64,000 nt of DNA from Kribbella qitaiheensis (GTDB taxonomy: Bacteria > Actinomycetota > Actinomycetes > Propionibacteriales > Kribbellaceae): positions 2,356,001-2,420,000 of the forward strand of contig NZ_CP043661.1 in the NCBI RefSeq assembly GCF_014217565.1, in the 5' to 3' direction. Shown here piece after piece: positions 25,086 through 33,586 of this stretch. Each line of letters starts with the position of its first letter. The stretch's first letter is position 1. The notes under the pieces were generated by a model, which saw only the letters and a program-made list of their open reading frames with translations, was not told where the DNA came from and did no database searches. The position numbers and the translations under genes are program-made.

Positions 25086-27021
25086 TCCAAATGGACTTGA
25101 CCCGCGGACGTCTCGAAGGCGCCAGAACGCCACGTCGTCGGGCGTCTGTCCGAGCTGCTCCCCCACGGTCTGCAGGCAGGTCAGGATGTCGCTGATCCAG
25201 GCGGACAGTTCGAACTTTCCCAGCTCCCGCGCGGTGATCGCCGACCGGACGAAGGCCGTCAGGGCAGCAGCGTCGACGTTCAGCCCGAGCCGCGTCAGAG
25301 CAGTGGTCACGGTCCGCGGATCGGCCGTGAACAACCTGCCGCCGCCGAGGGGTTGCGTGATCGCTGCGGACACCGGGCTCTGGCGGGTGACGAAGGGCCG
25401 CAGATACAGCTCAGGTGCGTCGCTGTAGCGCGGCACGGCCGGATCGTAGGTGCCGGGGCGCAGATGACCGTAGGTGTGGACGAACGTCTCCCAGTCCATC
25501 GTGTTGTGGGCGACCTTGATGCCGTCGGCGCGTAGCTGGGCGCTGACGGTGCTGAGTGACTGCATGAACTGTTGGACCGAGGCCGCTGACGCCAGGCCCG
25601 CGATGACAGCGCTGCGGGTGAGCGCGGTTGCCAGGAACGCTGCCCGGGCCGTGTGTGCGAACGGCAACCCGATCGAGGTCTGGATTTCGCGGAGCAGGTG
25701 GTCGGCGCGGAGCAGTGGATCTGCGAAGCGGTCGCTGGAGGCGATCCTGTGTGCTGCGGCCAGGTCGACGCGCCTCAGGTCGCGGTCGACTCGGTGTATT
25801 CCGGCGGTGGTAACGGCGATCAGTGCCGCGCGAAGCTCGGCGCGGTGGGCCGGGAGCAGGCCCGCGTCGGCGGTCAGAGTGTCCAGGCGCTCGTCGAGGT
25901 CGAAGGTGGCGGTGGTGGTAGCCACGTCGAACTCGATGCGGTCGTGAAGGTGCGGCTCGGCGGCGAGCTGCTCCAGCTGACGTTCGACGATTCGGCGTGC
26001 GGGCGCGAACGGGAGCTGCGCGGGGATGAAGGACAGCAGGCTCGCGCGGACGTCGATATATGGCTGGCCGGCGAACTCGTGGAGGAGTTCGATCCCGCGC
26101 AGGTCGCGGTAGCCATACTGGGCCCGTTGGACGGCCCAGGTGCGATTGGTGATCACTTCCCGGTACAGCGACATCGCCAGCGGGCGGGGTCGCTGCCCGA
26201 TCATCTCGGCCGGGTTCCAGTCGGCCATGTTGCTGAACCACGGCGCCATGCCCAGCAGCGCCCGATGGGTCTTGCGTCGTTCAGCTTCCAGCCGGTAGGC
26301 GCAGGTGTCGACTGCCCTGCGCACCGCCCGGTCGGTCTCTGGGTCCGGCGGCTGGTGCAGGACGAGCGGGCGGACCTGGAGGAGGTGGGTCCGGTGATCG
26401 CTGTCGACGACGAGTTCGAGGTCGAGCTGGTCGCTGCCGGTGGCCTTCTGCACGGCATCGACGGTGCGTAGGAGCTGCTGCAGCAGCGGTGAAGCTGCCG
26501 TTGGGGGGCTGTCGTGGGTCATGTACCAGGTCTGGGCCTGGGCTCGTCCTGAGGTGATCGCGTCGCTGGTTCCGGTGGCCTCGTCGACGGCGAGCACGTA
26601 GTACGGTGCGCCGGTCCCCGCGACCCGGGTGGTGACGACTGCCGCGGCCGACACCCGCGTCGATGTATCGCTGGACGAAGACGTAGCTGTCGTCGCGGTC
26701 GTCGCCGTAGGAACTGAACACCTGGTCGATCGCTGCCCGCAAGACGTTCGGTGCGGCGTGCTCCGGTATCGCGACGCTGTCGTACCTGCCCGCGGCCGAT
26801 GAGGCCATCGTGTCCTCGCCGGGAGCCGAGCTCCGCACGATCAGCGCGCCACCGTGGTAGGCGGTGGCAAGGAAGTCGACGACGATCGGGCTGCGGGTGT
26901 GCCAGTTCCTGAGCGAGATGATGTGGCCGCGATCGATGGTCGCCGTCTCGATCAGCGGAGCCAGGCGCCGCAAAGTCAACGCCTTGGTCGACAATAAGCT
27001 GCCGGCCGTTGCCGTCGCCAT
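25062..27021 (-). pseudogene. PEP-synthase/rifampin-phosphotransferase-like protein, truncated and frameshifted
   Basis: From ATG 27021 the first frame shows a PEP/pyruvate-type ATP-grasp domain (GALIVRSSAPGEDTMASSAA, AAIDQVFSSYGDD). After FVQRYIDAG an extra base in the CCC/GGG run 26654-26656 moves the rest into a second frame (SAAAVVTTRVAG; LVVDSDHRTHLLQVRPLVLH, the RP-L end of the ATP-grasp domain), followed by a long helical central domain. The last codons read into the IS256 right end. The swivelling phosphohistidine domain expected next is missing. These proteins transfer phosphate from ATP to pyruvate or another acceptor via His. The start overlaps the exonuclease-like gene (ATGA). Confidence 0.75.
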
Positions 27022-27875
27022 CACAGGTCTTGTCTCCCGACCAGCAGTCCGCTGTCGGCAGCTTTCAGCCGAGTGCCGGCCCGTGAACCACCGAGGCCGC
27101 TGCCGGGTTTGAGCAGGTCGGTCAATGTGCGGACCATGCCATCGCCTTGGGTGGCCAGGTAGCGCAGCAGCCGGGCACAGGTGATCGCCGTGGACAGGGC
27201 GCAGCGGCGGTCTTGGTCGATGGCAAGGCCACCGGTCAGACCGAGCGCATCGGCAATGGCTGCGAGTTCGTACGACGAGTGGCCGGGCAGTTGCCGCCGG
27301 GCGAGCATGCGGGTATCGATGACCTGTCGTGGCCGCAAGCCTGGCAGTTCGCGCGTGAAGACCTCGATGTCGGTGCTGACCTGGTGGCTGACCAGCACCC
27401 TTCCGTTGAGGGCACCATGCAGTTCCGCGGTGGCGTGTGGCGTCAGCCGATGCGGCGCGGCCGGCCACGTTCCGCCGGCCCCGATCGTTCCGTTTTCGAT
27501 CGGCACGACCGCGATCTCGACCAGATCGGCGGCCTGCTGCCCTGTGCTTTCGACATGGACCGCGGCGTAGTCGAACGCGTCCCACGGGGTCCGTGGTTCA
27601 GTCATTCGGGCACTCTCCAGACATTCCAGCGGGTTGCGTGGTGATCGTTGGGCGACGGTGGCCGGCGCGACGGCTTCATGAAGCCAGGAGCCGGCCGGTT
27701 CCAGGCGGCTGTGTTTGGCGGCTCGCCGGGTGCAGGGGCGGCCGGTGAGGCCGGCGGCAATCGCGAACAAGGCGGTGGCGGCAACGACCATGAGGTCCAG
27801 CACGAGCAGGTCGGCCGGCGATAGCCCGGCAATGGCGGATATCACCTGCGTGGATGGGCTCGCAGTGATCGTCAT
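27021..27875 (-). CDS. Membrane-tethered DnaQ-like exonuclease fold, active site degenerate
   Basis: From ATG 27875 the frame is open for 284 residues: a hydrophobic segment (LLVLDLMVVAATALFAIAAG), a linker, then a DEDD-type exonuclease fold. The first motif is AAVHVESTGQQA, where DxE would be expected, so the first Asp is His. VLVSHQVSTDIEVFTRE matches the second motif. The last motif is CALSTAITCARLL, where HxAxxDAxA is expected. Catalysis is therefore doubtful; it may bind nucleic acid. An internal ATG at 27605 could start the domain alone. ATGA overlaps link it to both neighbours. Confidence 0.7.
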   Translation of the reverse strand: MTITASPSTQVISAIAGLSPADLLVLDLMVVAATALFAIAAGLTGRPCTRRAAKHSRLEPAGSWLHEAVAPATVAQRSPRNPLECLESARMTEPRTPWDAFDYAAVHVESTGQQAADLVEIAVVPIENGTIGAGGTWPAAPHRLTPHATAELHGALNGRVLVSHQVSTDIEVFTRELPGLRPRQVIDTRMLARRQLPGHSSYELAAIADALGLTGGLAIDQDRRCALSTAITCARLLRYLATQGDGMVRTLTDLLKPGSGLGGSRAGTRLKAADSGLLVGRQDL

Positions 27876-28093
27876 GGTCTGCCTGCCGACGGCAACGTCC
27901 ACGACAACGGACCATCCGGGTCGCCGCACCACACGGACTGCGATGCCGCGGTGACGGTGATGCAGAACTGGTTCAGCGGAGGCGAACCCTCTGCCCGCCA
28001 GGCCGAGACGGCGGATTCGGCCGGCTGCCACAGGTCAGCACCCCACCAGCTCATCTGAGCCGTCCCGCCAGGTCCGGACCGGACCCGGGTCAT
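27872..28093 (-). CDS. 73-aa hypothetical protein between methyltransferase and exonuclease-like gene
   Basis: The ORF starts with ATGA overlapping the methyltransferase stop and ends with ATGA overlapping the next start, which argues that it is real. The sequence has MSWWGADLWQPAESAVSAWR, then FCITVTAASQSVWCGDPDGP, with two Cys and several Trp. No family is recognised. Confidence 0.65.
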   Translation of the reverse strand: MTRVRSGPGGTAQMSWWGADLWQPAESAVSAWRAEGSPPLNQFCITVTAASQSVWCGDPDGPLSWTLPSAGRP

Positions 28094-29073
28094 CGCGGCC
28101 TGAGCGGGTCAACCAGGCAGACCTCGTCCCGGTCCACCCCTGCCGTTACGCGTCGCACGGTCGGCAGCGACAGCTGGGCAACGAACTGGGCAGTCACTCC
28201 GGACGTCCCGGAGTCCAGGATCTGTGGCCCGATTGCCGTCGTCCGCTGAGCCCCTGGCGCCGGCGGCACGGTCAGCTCGGCCCCGTCGCTGGCCAGGCTG
28301 CTGCCGGTTGTCCGGGCCGCAAGTAGTTGCTCCGAGCCACCACTGAACACCCCTTGGGCGGTCGCGGGATCCTTCACCTGCAAGGTCGCGATCGGCGCGT
28401 CACGGGTAAGGCTGCCGCGCAGGCCTGCCACGATCAGGCCGCCGGGGATCGTTTGCTCGACCCAGGCAGTCGGGATGAACCGCACTGAGCAGTGTGAGAT
28501 CACTCGGTCATACAAAGCGCCGGCCGGGTAGCCATCCAGCCCGTCGGCGACCACCAGCTGCGGGTCGAGTCCGGCCTGTCGCATCGCCTGACCGGCCCGC
28601 GTGGTGACCTCGCTGCTCGAGTCGACCGAGGTCACCTGGTCTCCGCCGAGCCGGTGCGCCAGCAGCGCGGCCGAGTACCCGCTGCCTGTTCCGATCTCGA
28701 GCACCCGCATTCCGTCGACAACTTCCAGGCCTTCGAGCAGCCGAACAACCAGGCCGGGCGCGGAGGCCACCGCGGTCGCGTGGCCACTGACCTGGCCGCT
28801 GCCGTCGGCAAACACCCGGCCGATCCGGATCGGCAACGTGCGGTCGGCATACACCTGGTTGAGCCAACTGAGCAGGCCTACCTCGTCTTGCGACACCGGA
28901 ACCCACACGCACTCATCCACTTCGGCGAAAAACGGACCCACAAACAGCTCCCTCGGGACCGACGCCACTGATCGGCTCCAGTGGCGAAAGCCGGGTCCTT
29001 GCCGTAGCTGCAGCTCGGCCGTCAGCTGCCGGCGTCGCCCGGCTGCCGGGTCGATGAGATCGGTAGGAGACAT
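28090..29073 (-). CDS. Protein-L-isoaspartate O-methyltransferase-like protein
   Basis: A 327-residue protein of the PIMT type: VPRELFVGPFFAEVDECVWV near the N-terminus, the SAM motif MRVLEIGTGSGYSAALLAHR (about residues 121-140), VTSVDSSSEV and GGLIVAGLRG. It is larger than housekeeping PIMT (about 210 residues) and has a C-terminal extension, as in RiPP-associated methyltransferases. ATG 29073 has AAGGAA upstream. It heads a coupled run of four genes. No precursor peptide lies beside it, so its substrate is open. A structured non-coding segment occupies the 5' side. Confidence 0.85.
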   Translation of the reverse strand: MSPTDLIDPAAGRRRQLTAELQLRQGPGFRHWSRSVASVPRELFVGPFFAEVDECVWVPVSQDEVGLLSWLNQVYADRTLPIRIGRVFADGSGQVSGHATAVASAPGLVVRLLEGLEVVDGMRVLEIGTGSGYSAALLAHRLGGDQVTSVDSSSEVTTRAGQAMRQAGLDPQLVVADGLDGYPAGALYDRVISHCSVRFIPTAWVEQTIPGGLIVAGLRGSLTRDAPIATLQVKDPATAQGVFSGGSEQLLAARTTGSSLASDGAELTVPPAPGAQRTTAIGPQILDSGTSGVTAQFVAQLSLPTVRRVTAGVDRDEVCLVDPLRPR

Positions 29074-29122
29074 CGTGGGGTTCCTTACTCAGATGCAGAA
29101 AGGGGGCGGGCCGCGCGCTGCC

Positions 29123-29385
29123 CCTCGCGCTCGGGGCCTTGGTTCGGCAACGCGAGGGACAGCGGGGCCATCCGAGACCTGACATCGCCCCTGCAGGTCC
29201 CGGAGTTGGAACGGTGGGCGCCCGCGCGCATGGAGGGCGCCCACCGGATCGGAGAGGAGTCCTCAGCCGCTGCCCCAGATACAGGGGGAATCTGTTGCAG
29301 CGACTGAGGACTCCGCTTGGGCGACGGGGCCGGGACCGGCAGCTGAGAAGGCTGCCGATTGAGGAGACTGAGGAGCCCGGCCCCG
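29123..29385 (-). ncRNA. Highly structured intergenic segment with four successive hairpins
   Basis: Four stems lie one after another: CCTCGCG/CGCGAGG (29123-29129 with 29151-29157); GGTGGGCGCCC/GGGCGCCCACC (29213-29223 with 29235-29245); an 18-bp stem with one mismatch, 29256-29273 with 29297-29314, plus an inner CAGAT/ATCTG; and CGGGGCCGGG/CCCGGCCCCG (29325-29334 with 29376-29385) enclosing GGCAGC/GCTGCC. The segment lies between the resolvase-fold gene and the methyltransferase on the minus strand. No T-run follows any stem. A structured RNA, leader or DNA recognition site is possible; the strand is uncertain. Confidence 0.55.
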
Positions 29386-29390
29386 CCGGA

Positions 29391-29705
29391 TCAGGGTGGT
29401 GAAGGGGGAACCGTCAGCACGACGATGCCGGCCTCCACGAACTGCTCGGCATAGACCTGCGGGATATCGGTGCCTTCGAGCACAGCGACGGTCTTCACTT
29501 CGTCGCGGCGAGCTTTGACGACCAGTGCGTCGAGCCGGGCTCGACCAGTGCTGTGGAGATCGGTGAAGATGCCTTTGAGCTCGTAGCCCTCGCGGTTGGC
29601 GAAGCTAATGAGCTGCCGCCGGCATCCGGCTTTGGCTTTCGCTGAGGCGAGCGAGTCCTTCACCGTGAAGTAACCGAACAGATCCGGTCTGGTCAGGTCG
29701 GCCAC
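29391..29705 (-). CDS. Resolvase-fold protein lacking the catalytic serine
   Basis: A 104-residue protein with the layout of a serine recombinase N-terminal domain: LFGYFTVKDSLASAKAKAGC, then RRQLISFANREGYELKGIFT, DLHSTGRARLDALVVKARRD and VKTVAVLEGTDIPQVYAEQF. The serine expected in YxRVSx is replaced (YFTVKD), and the downstream Arg pair (DRLGR) is absent. It has no DNA-binding HTH. It probably works as a structural or regulatory protein. GTG 29705 starts one base after the previous stop. Confidence 0.65.
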   Translation of the reverse strand: MADLTRPDLFGYFTVKDSLASAKAKAGCRRQLISFANREGYELKGIFTDLHSTGRARLDALVVKARRDEVKTVAVLEGTDIPQVYAEQFVEAGIVVLTVPPSPP

Positions 29706-29706
29706 C

Positions 29707-29895
29707 TCAGTACTCCCGGTCCGGGGTCTCCGGCCGCACAGGCACATTGGTGACCTGGACGCTTGGCCAGCGGTGGGACCAGCCGTTCTCGCAGATCTGG
29801 GCCTTGCCAGCGTGCGTGGTGATTCCTGCAACCAAACGTTCGCCGAATCGGGCCTCGACACGACGCAGCGGCTGGGCTTCGACTGTGGCGGTCAT
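29707..29895 (-). CDS. 62-aa partner protein, cassette 3
   Basis: MTATVEAQPLRRVEARFGER, then HRWPSVQVTNVPVRPETPDR. It aligns loosely with the 83-aa protein at 30158-30409: RRVEARFGERLVAG versus RKVRVWFGSHLIAS, and SVQVTNVPVRP versus GLRVTNEPLPLP. Its ATG overlaps the stop of the 29-aa membrane peptide by one base (TGATG). Function unknown. Confidence 0.65.
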   Translation of the reverse strand: MTATVEAQPLRRVEARFGERLVAGITTHAGKAQICENGWSHRWPSVQVTNVPVRPETPDREY

Positions 29896-29984
29896 CAGAT
29901 CCCCCGGAGTTCTCGGTGGATGTCGCGCAGGATCAAAACCCACACGTAGGCGGCAATCCATCCCAGCACCTCGAATCCGCTCAT
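29895..29984 (-). CDS. 29-aa membrane micropeptide, cassette 3
   Basis: MSGFEVLGWIAAYVWVLILR followed by DIHRELRGI: one hydrophobic helix and a charged tail. CAGGAG lies upstream of the ATG. It is the same kind of peptide as those at 14580-14663 and 30406-30507. Confidence 0.6.
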   Translation of the reverse strand: MSGFEVLGWIAAYVWVLILRDIHRELRGI

Positions 29985-30102
29985 CTGGCTGCTCCTGGCT
30001 GACGGACGAGGAAGCCAACAAGATGACCGTCGCCGCCTCGCGATCGCGGACCTGATCAGGACCGCAAACCCACCATGACCATCCGCGGCCGCGCCGTCCC
30101 GC

Positions 30103-30123
30103 CATATGCAGAACCTGCATATG
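30103..30123. promoter_or_regulatory. Perfect 9-bp inverted repeat, likely operator
   Basis: CATATGCAG (30103-30111) and CTGCATATG (30115-30123) are separated by AAC. The site is about 120 bases upstream of the 29-aa micropeptide start, in the gap between two cassettes, as expected for an operator. One of the XRE-type regulators nearby is a candidate binder. Confidence 0.5.
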
Positions 30124-30157
30124 AGCACGGCCGTACCGCGTCCGGATCGCCGGTGGC

Positions 30158-30409
30158 TCACAGCGCTGTCAGTGGCCACAGCAGCTGATCGCTCGGCAGG
30201 TCCGGAGCTGGCGAAGCCGGTACGGCGTCGTCGGGCAGTGGCAGTGGCTCGTTGGTGACCCTGAGGCCAGCGAATCGGCGATCCATCGACGCCGCGTACC
30301 GAGTAGCCAGTGCGGGTTCGGCGCAGTAACTGGCGATCAGGTGCGATCCGAACCAGACGCGTACCTTGCGCCGGCGCTGGCGGCTCCCATCGACCGTTGC
30401 CGGGGTCAC
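30158..30409 (-). CDS. 83-aa partner protein, cassette 2
   Basis: The protein starts MTPATVDGSRQRRRKVRVWF and continues ALATRYAASMDRRFAGLRVT, with a Pro-rich tail. It shares the FG...(V/L)xVTNxP pattern with the 62-aa protein at 29707-29895. GTG 30409 overlaps the stop of the 33-aa micropeptide (GTGA). No known domain is recognised. Confidence 0.65.
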   Translation of the reverse strand: MTPATVDGSRQRRRKVRVWFGSHLIASYCAEPALATRYAASMDRRFAGLRVTNEPLPLPDDAVPASPAPDLPSDQLLWPLTAL

Positions 30410-30507
30410 TGGTCCCTCATATCTTCGGCGACGTCGCCGAGGAACCCTCCCATGCCTGCCGCGCCGAGCAGGCACAGCAGTACGAATACGGCCTGGTACC
30501 AGTGCAT
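30406..30507 (-). CDS. 33-aa membrane micropeptide, cassette 2
   Basis: MHWYQAVFVLLCLLGAAGMG and then GFLGDVAEDMRDQ: one hydrophobic helix with an acidic tail. A strong ribosome-binding site (GGGGAGAAGAC) precedes the ATG. It is coupled to the 83-aa protein by a GTGA overlap. It diverges from the XRE-TPR regulator at 30842. Confidence 0.65.
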   Translation of the reverse strand: MHWYQAVFVLLCLLGAAGMGGFLGDVAEDMRDQ

Positions 30508-30841
30508 GTCTTCTCCCCTGCCTCAGCGCGACCACCTGAGCCCAGTGGCTGGATGGTGACCACGTAGCGCGATCCCAAGGCCGGTAGCGAGATAGCCGGC
30601 GTCCAACTGATCACGCAACTCGTGTGTTCTTGCGGTGACTACGAGTAAACAGAGATCGACAGTGAAAAACCTGAGCCCAGAAGTCCTATTTGTTGCGCAT
30701 GGCAATTGCGGCCAGTCAGGCGTGGATCCACCCGGATCGCCGCGAAAAGTTGCCCCCACGTCCCGGAAATCTGGTCACAGCCGCCTTGCTCTTGCACCCG
30801 AACGACACCATCCTGGACAAACTGACCGAGAGTAGGCGGAC
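30508..30841. other. Divergent promoter region
   Basis: About 330 bases between the micropeptide chain (minus) and the regulator/kinase/phosphatase operon (plus). It must hold promoters for both. It is less GC-rich than its surroundings, with AT-rich stretches around 30640-30710. No ORF of interest is seen. Confidence 0.55.
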
Positions 30842-32348
30842 ATGAGCACAGCGCAGGACAGGGGCAGCGCCAAGGCTGCCCGCACGGCGCTGCGCCTGCA
30901 GCTCATCAGCCAGGGCTGCACGGTCGAGGAGATCGTTGGTGAGTTCCAACGCCGATGGGGATACGGCACTCTTGCCGCATTCCGGCACGCCTGTGGCCTG
31001 TCACAAAGCGACGCGGCTGCTCTCTACAGTGCAGCCGATGACGCGCACGCGTCGACCGACTTCAGCCTGATCTCCAAGCTCGAGCGGTGGCCCGGGCCAG
31101 GTAGCAGAGTGCCGACGATCTACAACCTTGTCTTGCTCGCTCAGGCCTACAACGTCGCACCCCACCGGCTCGTGGCACCCGCGGATCTGACCAACCTGTC
31201 AGCCCGCGACCGCATCGCGCTCGCCGCGATGCGCCCTGCTGCCGCCACAACCCAGCTGCTGCAGCAGTCTGAGCCGGTGACCGCAACGAGCAGCGAGCCG
31301 GATGGTCTGAGAACGCTCGGTCCCGACCTCAGGCAGCTTCTTCGCCAGCTTCCCGGACGCGAACACGGACCTCTGCCACCGCACCTTCTGGAGTCCATTG
31401 ACCGGCTGCGCCGAGACACCGACGACGTGCTGTCGGCCGGCACCGTGACCGGGTCCAGGATGGAACTGATCGAAGGCTCCGTCCAACAGCTCCGCCGAGA
31501 CCACATCCGAGACGCACCCAACACGATGCTGGCTGCCTTGCTGACGGAATTCGTTGCCGTCGTCAACCTCACCGAGCAGCGCCAAACCGCGCGGATCCGG
31601 ACCCGCCTCGCCGGGGCAACCGCGCAACTGGCCACACTAGCGGCAGACAGCCTCATGAAACTCGGTGAAACCACCGACAGCCACGCCTGGTACCGCACAG
31701 CACGACTCGCCGGAGACGACACCCACGATCATGCACTGCGCGCCCAGATCCGCGCTCAGGAAGCGATGCTTCCCTACTACTACGGCGACCTACCGCGCAC
31801 GATCCGCCTTGCCCAGGAAGCTCAGCGCATCGCCGGCGACCTGCCTTGCGCTGCCGCCTGTCTGGCCGCCGCCGCTGAAGGTCGCGCCTGGGGACGGATC
31901 GGCGACCGCGACGCAGCAGAACAGGCCATCGGCCGAGCCCAAGACATTTTCAACCAGCTACCCGACCCCGATAGCAACGACGCCTTCGCCTTCCCCGAAA
32001 AACGGCTACTGCTGTATCTGTCCGGAGCCCTCACCTATCTCGGTGAACCCGCCCGGGCCGAACCGATCCAAGACCGTGCGCTCACCCTCTACTCTCAATC
32101 CGGCTCCGGATTCGCGCTCGACCCGACACTGATCCAGCTCGACCGCGCCGCCGGCCCTCGCGGACACCGACGCGGTCGGAGCATGCGAACTGACGCAAGA
32201 GACACTGGAAGCGGTGCCCGCCGGGCACCGGACCCAGATCGTTCTCACCCGAGGAACCGACGTGCTCTCAGCCCTCCCCCGCGCCGCACGGGCACTGCCA
32301 GCAGCCGCCGACCTGCGCGAAATGCTCGCGCTCACCGCGGCCCCGTAA
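30842..32348 (+). pseudogene. XRE-family regulator with TPR-like domain, frameshifted near its end
   Basis: The protein has an HTH (TLAAFRHACGLSQSDAAALY; ISKLERWPGPGSRVPTIYNL, about residues 42-100) and a long helical repeat domain (ALRAQIRAQEAMLPYYYGDL; AACLAAAAEGRAWGRIGDRD; LYLSGALTYLGEPARAEPIQ). After LIQLDRA one extra base near 32153 shifts the frame. The correct C-terminus (ALADTDAVGACELTQETLEA, DLREMLALTAAP) ends with TAA at 32346-32348, directly followed by the kinase ATG. The corrected length is about 501 residues. Regulators of this build bind small ligands or peptides. It is the counterpart of the protein at 12089. Confidence 0.82.
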
Positions 32349-33248
32349 ATGACCTCGCTGATCACAGAGACCACCTTCACCCCCGACACCACACAACAAG
32401 TCCTCGCCAACGTCTGCTGCCAAGCCGGCCTCGACCCGGCCGGCGCCATCTTGCTTCGTCACCAGACCAACGCGGTCTACCTCGTACCCAGCAGCCAGAT
32501 CGTCGTCAAGATCGCGCGGCCCGCCGAGCGGCCCGAAGACCTCAACCGAACGCTCGCCCTAGTGCGTTGGATGGTGAGTCGAGGCATCCTCACCGTCCCC
32601 CCTTCGCACCACGAGCAGCCGCTGGAAAGTGCTGGCTGCTTGGCCACCTTCTGGCCCTACATTCCGCAGCAGGACCAGCCTCGAGTGACCGCCGGGGACC
32701 TAGGCGAACCGCTCAAGGCCCTTCACACACTCACGTCGGCGCTCGATCTGCCACCGCTTGACATCATCGACGGTATCCGTGCCTCGATCGCGGCAAGCCG
32801 CATCCTCGACCAGGCAGAGAAGCAGTTCCTCACTGGGTACAGCGACGATGTCATGGCCGATATGGCCTTGGTCCGGTACGAACTGCCGACCGGGCTGATC
32901 CATGAAGACCCGCAACACCACAACGCACTCCGCATGCAGCAAGGAACCGCACTCATCGACTGGGACGGAGCCTGCATCGGCCCCCGAGAATGGGACCTCG
33001 TCACAATCGAGATCCACTGCCGGCGGTTCTTCTCCGACCCACAGGAGTACAGCCAGTTCGTCGAGGCCTACGGCATCGACATCCGCGACTGGTCCGGATA
33101 CGACACCTTCCGCGACCTACGCGAACTCCGAATGATCACCACCAACGCCCGCAAATCCGCCCCCGGCAGCCCATCGGCCAACGAAGTCCATGCCCGGATC
33201 GCGCAACTCCAGCGAGGCGAAGGCGGACCGCTGTGGAATCGTCTCTGA
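32349..33248 (+). CDS. APH-family kinase, paralogue of the 13.4-kb gene
   Basis: A 299-residue APH-like kinase. The N-lobe is AGAILLRHQTNAVYLVPSSQ then IVVKIARP. The catalytic loop is GLIHEDPQHHNALRMQQGTA, where HxDxxxxN appears as HEDPQHHN, and the metal-binding Asp is in LIDWDGACIGPREWDLV. Its ATG directly follows the TAA of the regulator, and its end overlaps the next gene by 16 bases. Its substrate is unknown; the PP2C phosphatase two genes downstream suggests reversible phosphorylation. Confidence 0.87.
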   Translation: MTSLITETTFTPDTTQQVLANVCCQAGLDPAGAILLRHQTNAVYLVPSSQIVVKIARPAERPEDLNRTLALVRWMVSRGILTVPPSHHEQPLESAGCLATFWPYIPQQDQPRVTAGDLGEPLKALHTLTSALDLPPLDIIDGIRASIAASRILDQAEKQFLTGYSDDVMADMALVRYELPTGLIHEDPQHHNALRMQQGTALIDWDGACIGPREWDLVTIEIHCRRFFSDPQEYSQFVEAYGIDIRDWSGYDTFRDLRELRMITTNARKSAPGSPSANEVHARIAQLQRGEGGPLWNRL

Positions 33249-33586
33249 CACCCCTCGGCCGAACCACCCTGATTCTCCCTGCCGACAAGCTGACCGGTAC
33301 GCAGCATCGGTCGCGACAAGACCGCGGCCAGCAAGCCGATTACACCTACGTCGGGCGGCTCCCCCGCCCGGACGGCGCCGGTACCTTCCTGTACCTTGCC
33401 GGTATCCACGCCCCCGGCACCGCCGGCGCAGCCGCCTGGCTCAGCGACAACATCGACAAGATTCACCGCGACGCGCGAGGCAAACGCTGGTCGGCGCTGA
33501 TCCAGGTCGACCACGACGAACAGCGCAACATCACCGGCACCAGCACGCTAGCGCCCCTCGTCCGGCACGACGGGAGCTCGCGTTGA
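33233..33586 (+). CDS. 117-aa hypothetical protein in the kinase-phosphatase operon
   Basis: From GTG 33233: LGRTTLILPADKLTGTQHRS, then YVGRLPRPDGAGTFLYLAGI, HAPGTAGAAAWLSDNIDKIH and WSALIQVDHDEQRNITGTST. This has an alternating strand-helix pattern with a glycine-rich GIHAPGTAG turn. I know similar sequences fused to or encoded near actinobacterial HTH proteins but no assigned function. It overlaps the kinase gene (16 bases) and the phosphatase gene (4 bases). Confidence 0.7.
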   Translation: MESSLTPLGRTTLILPADKLTGTQHRSRQDRGQQADYTYVGRLPRPDGAGTFLYLAGIHAPGTAGAAAWLSDNIDKIHRDARGKRWSALIQVDHDEQRNITGTSTLAPLVRHDGSSR

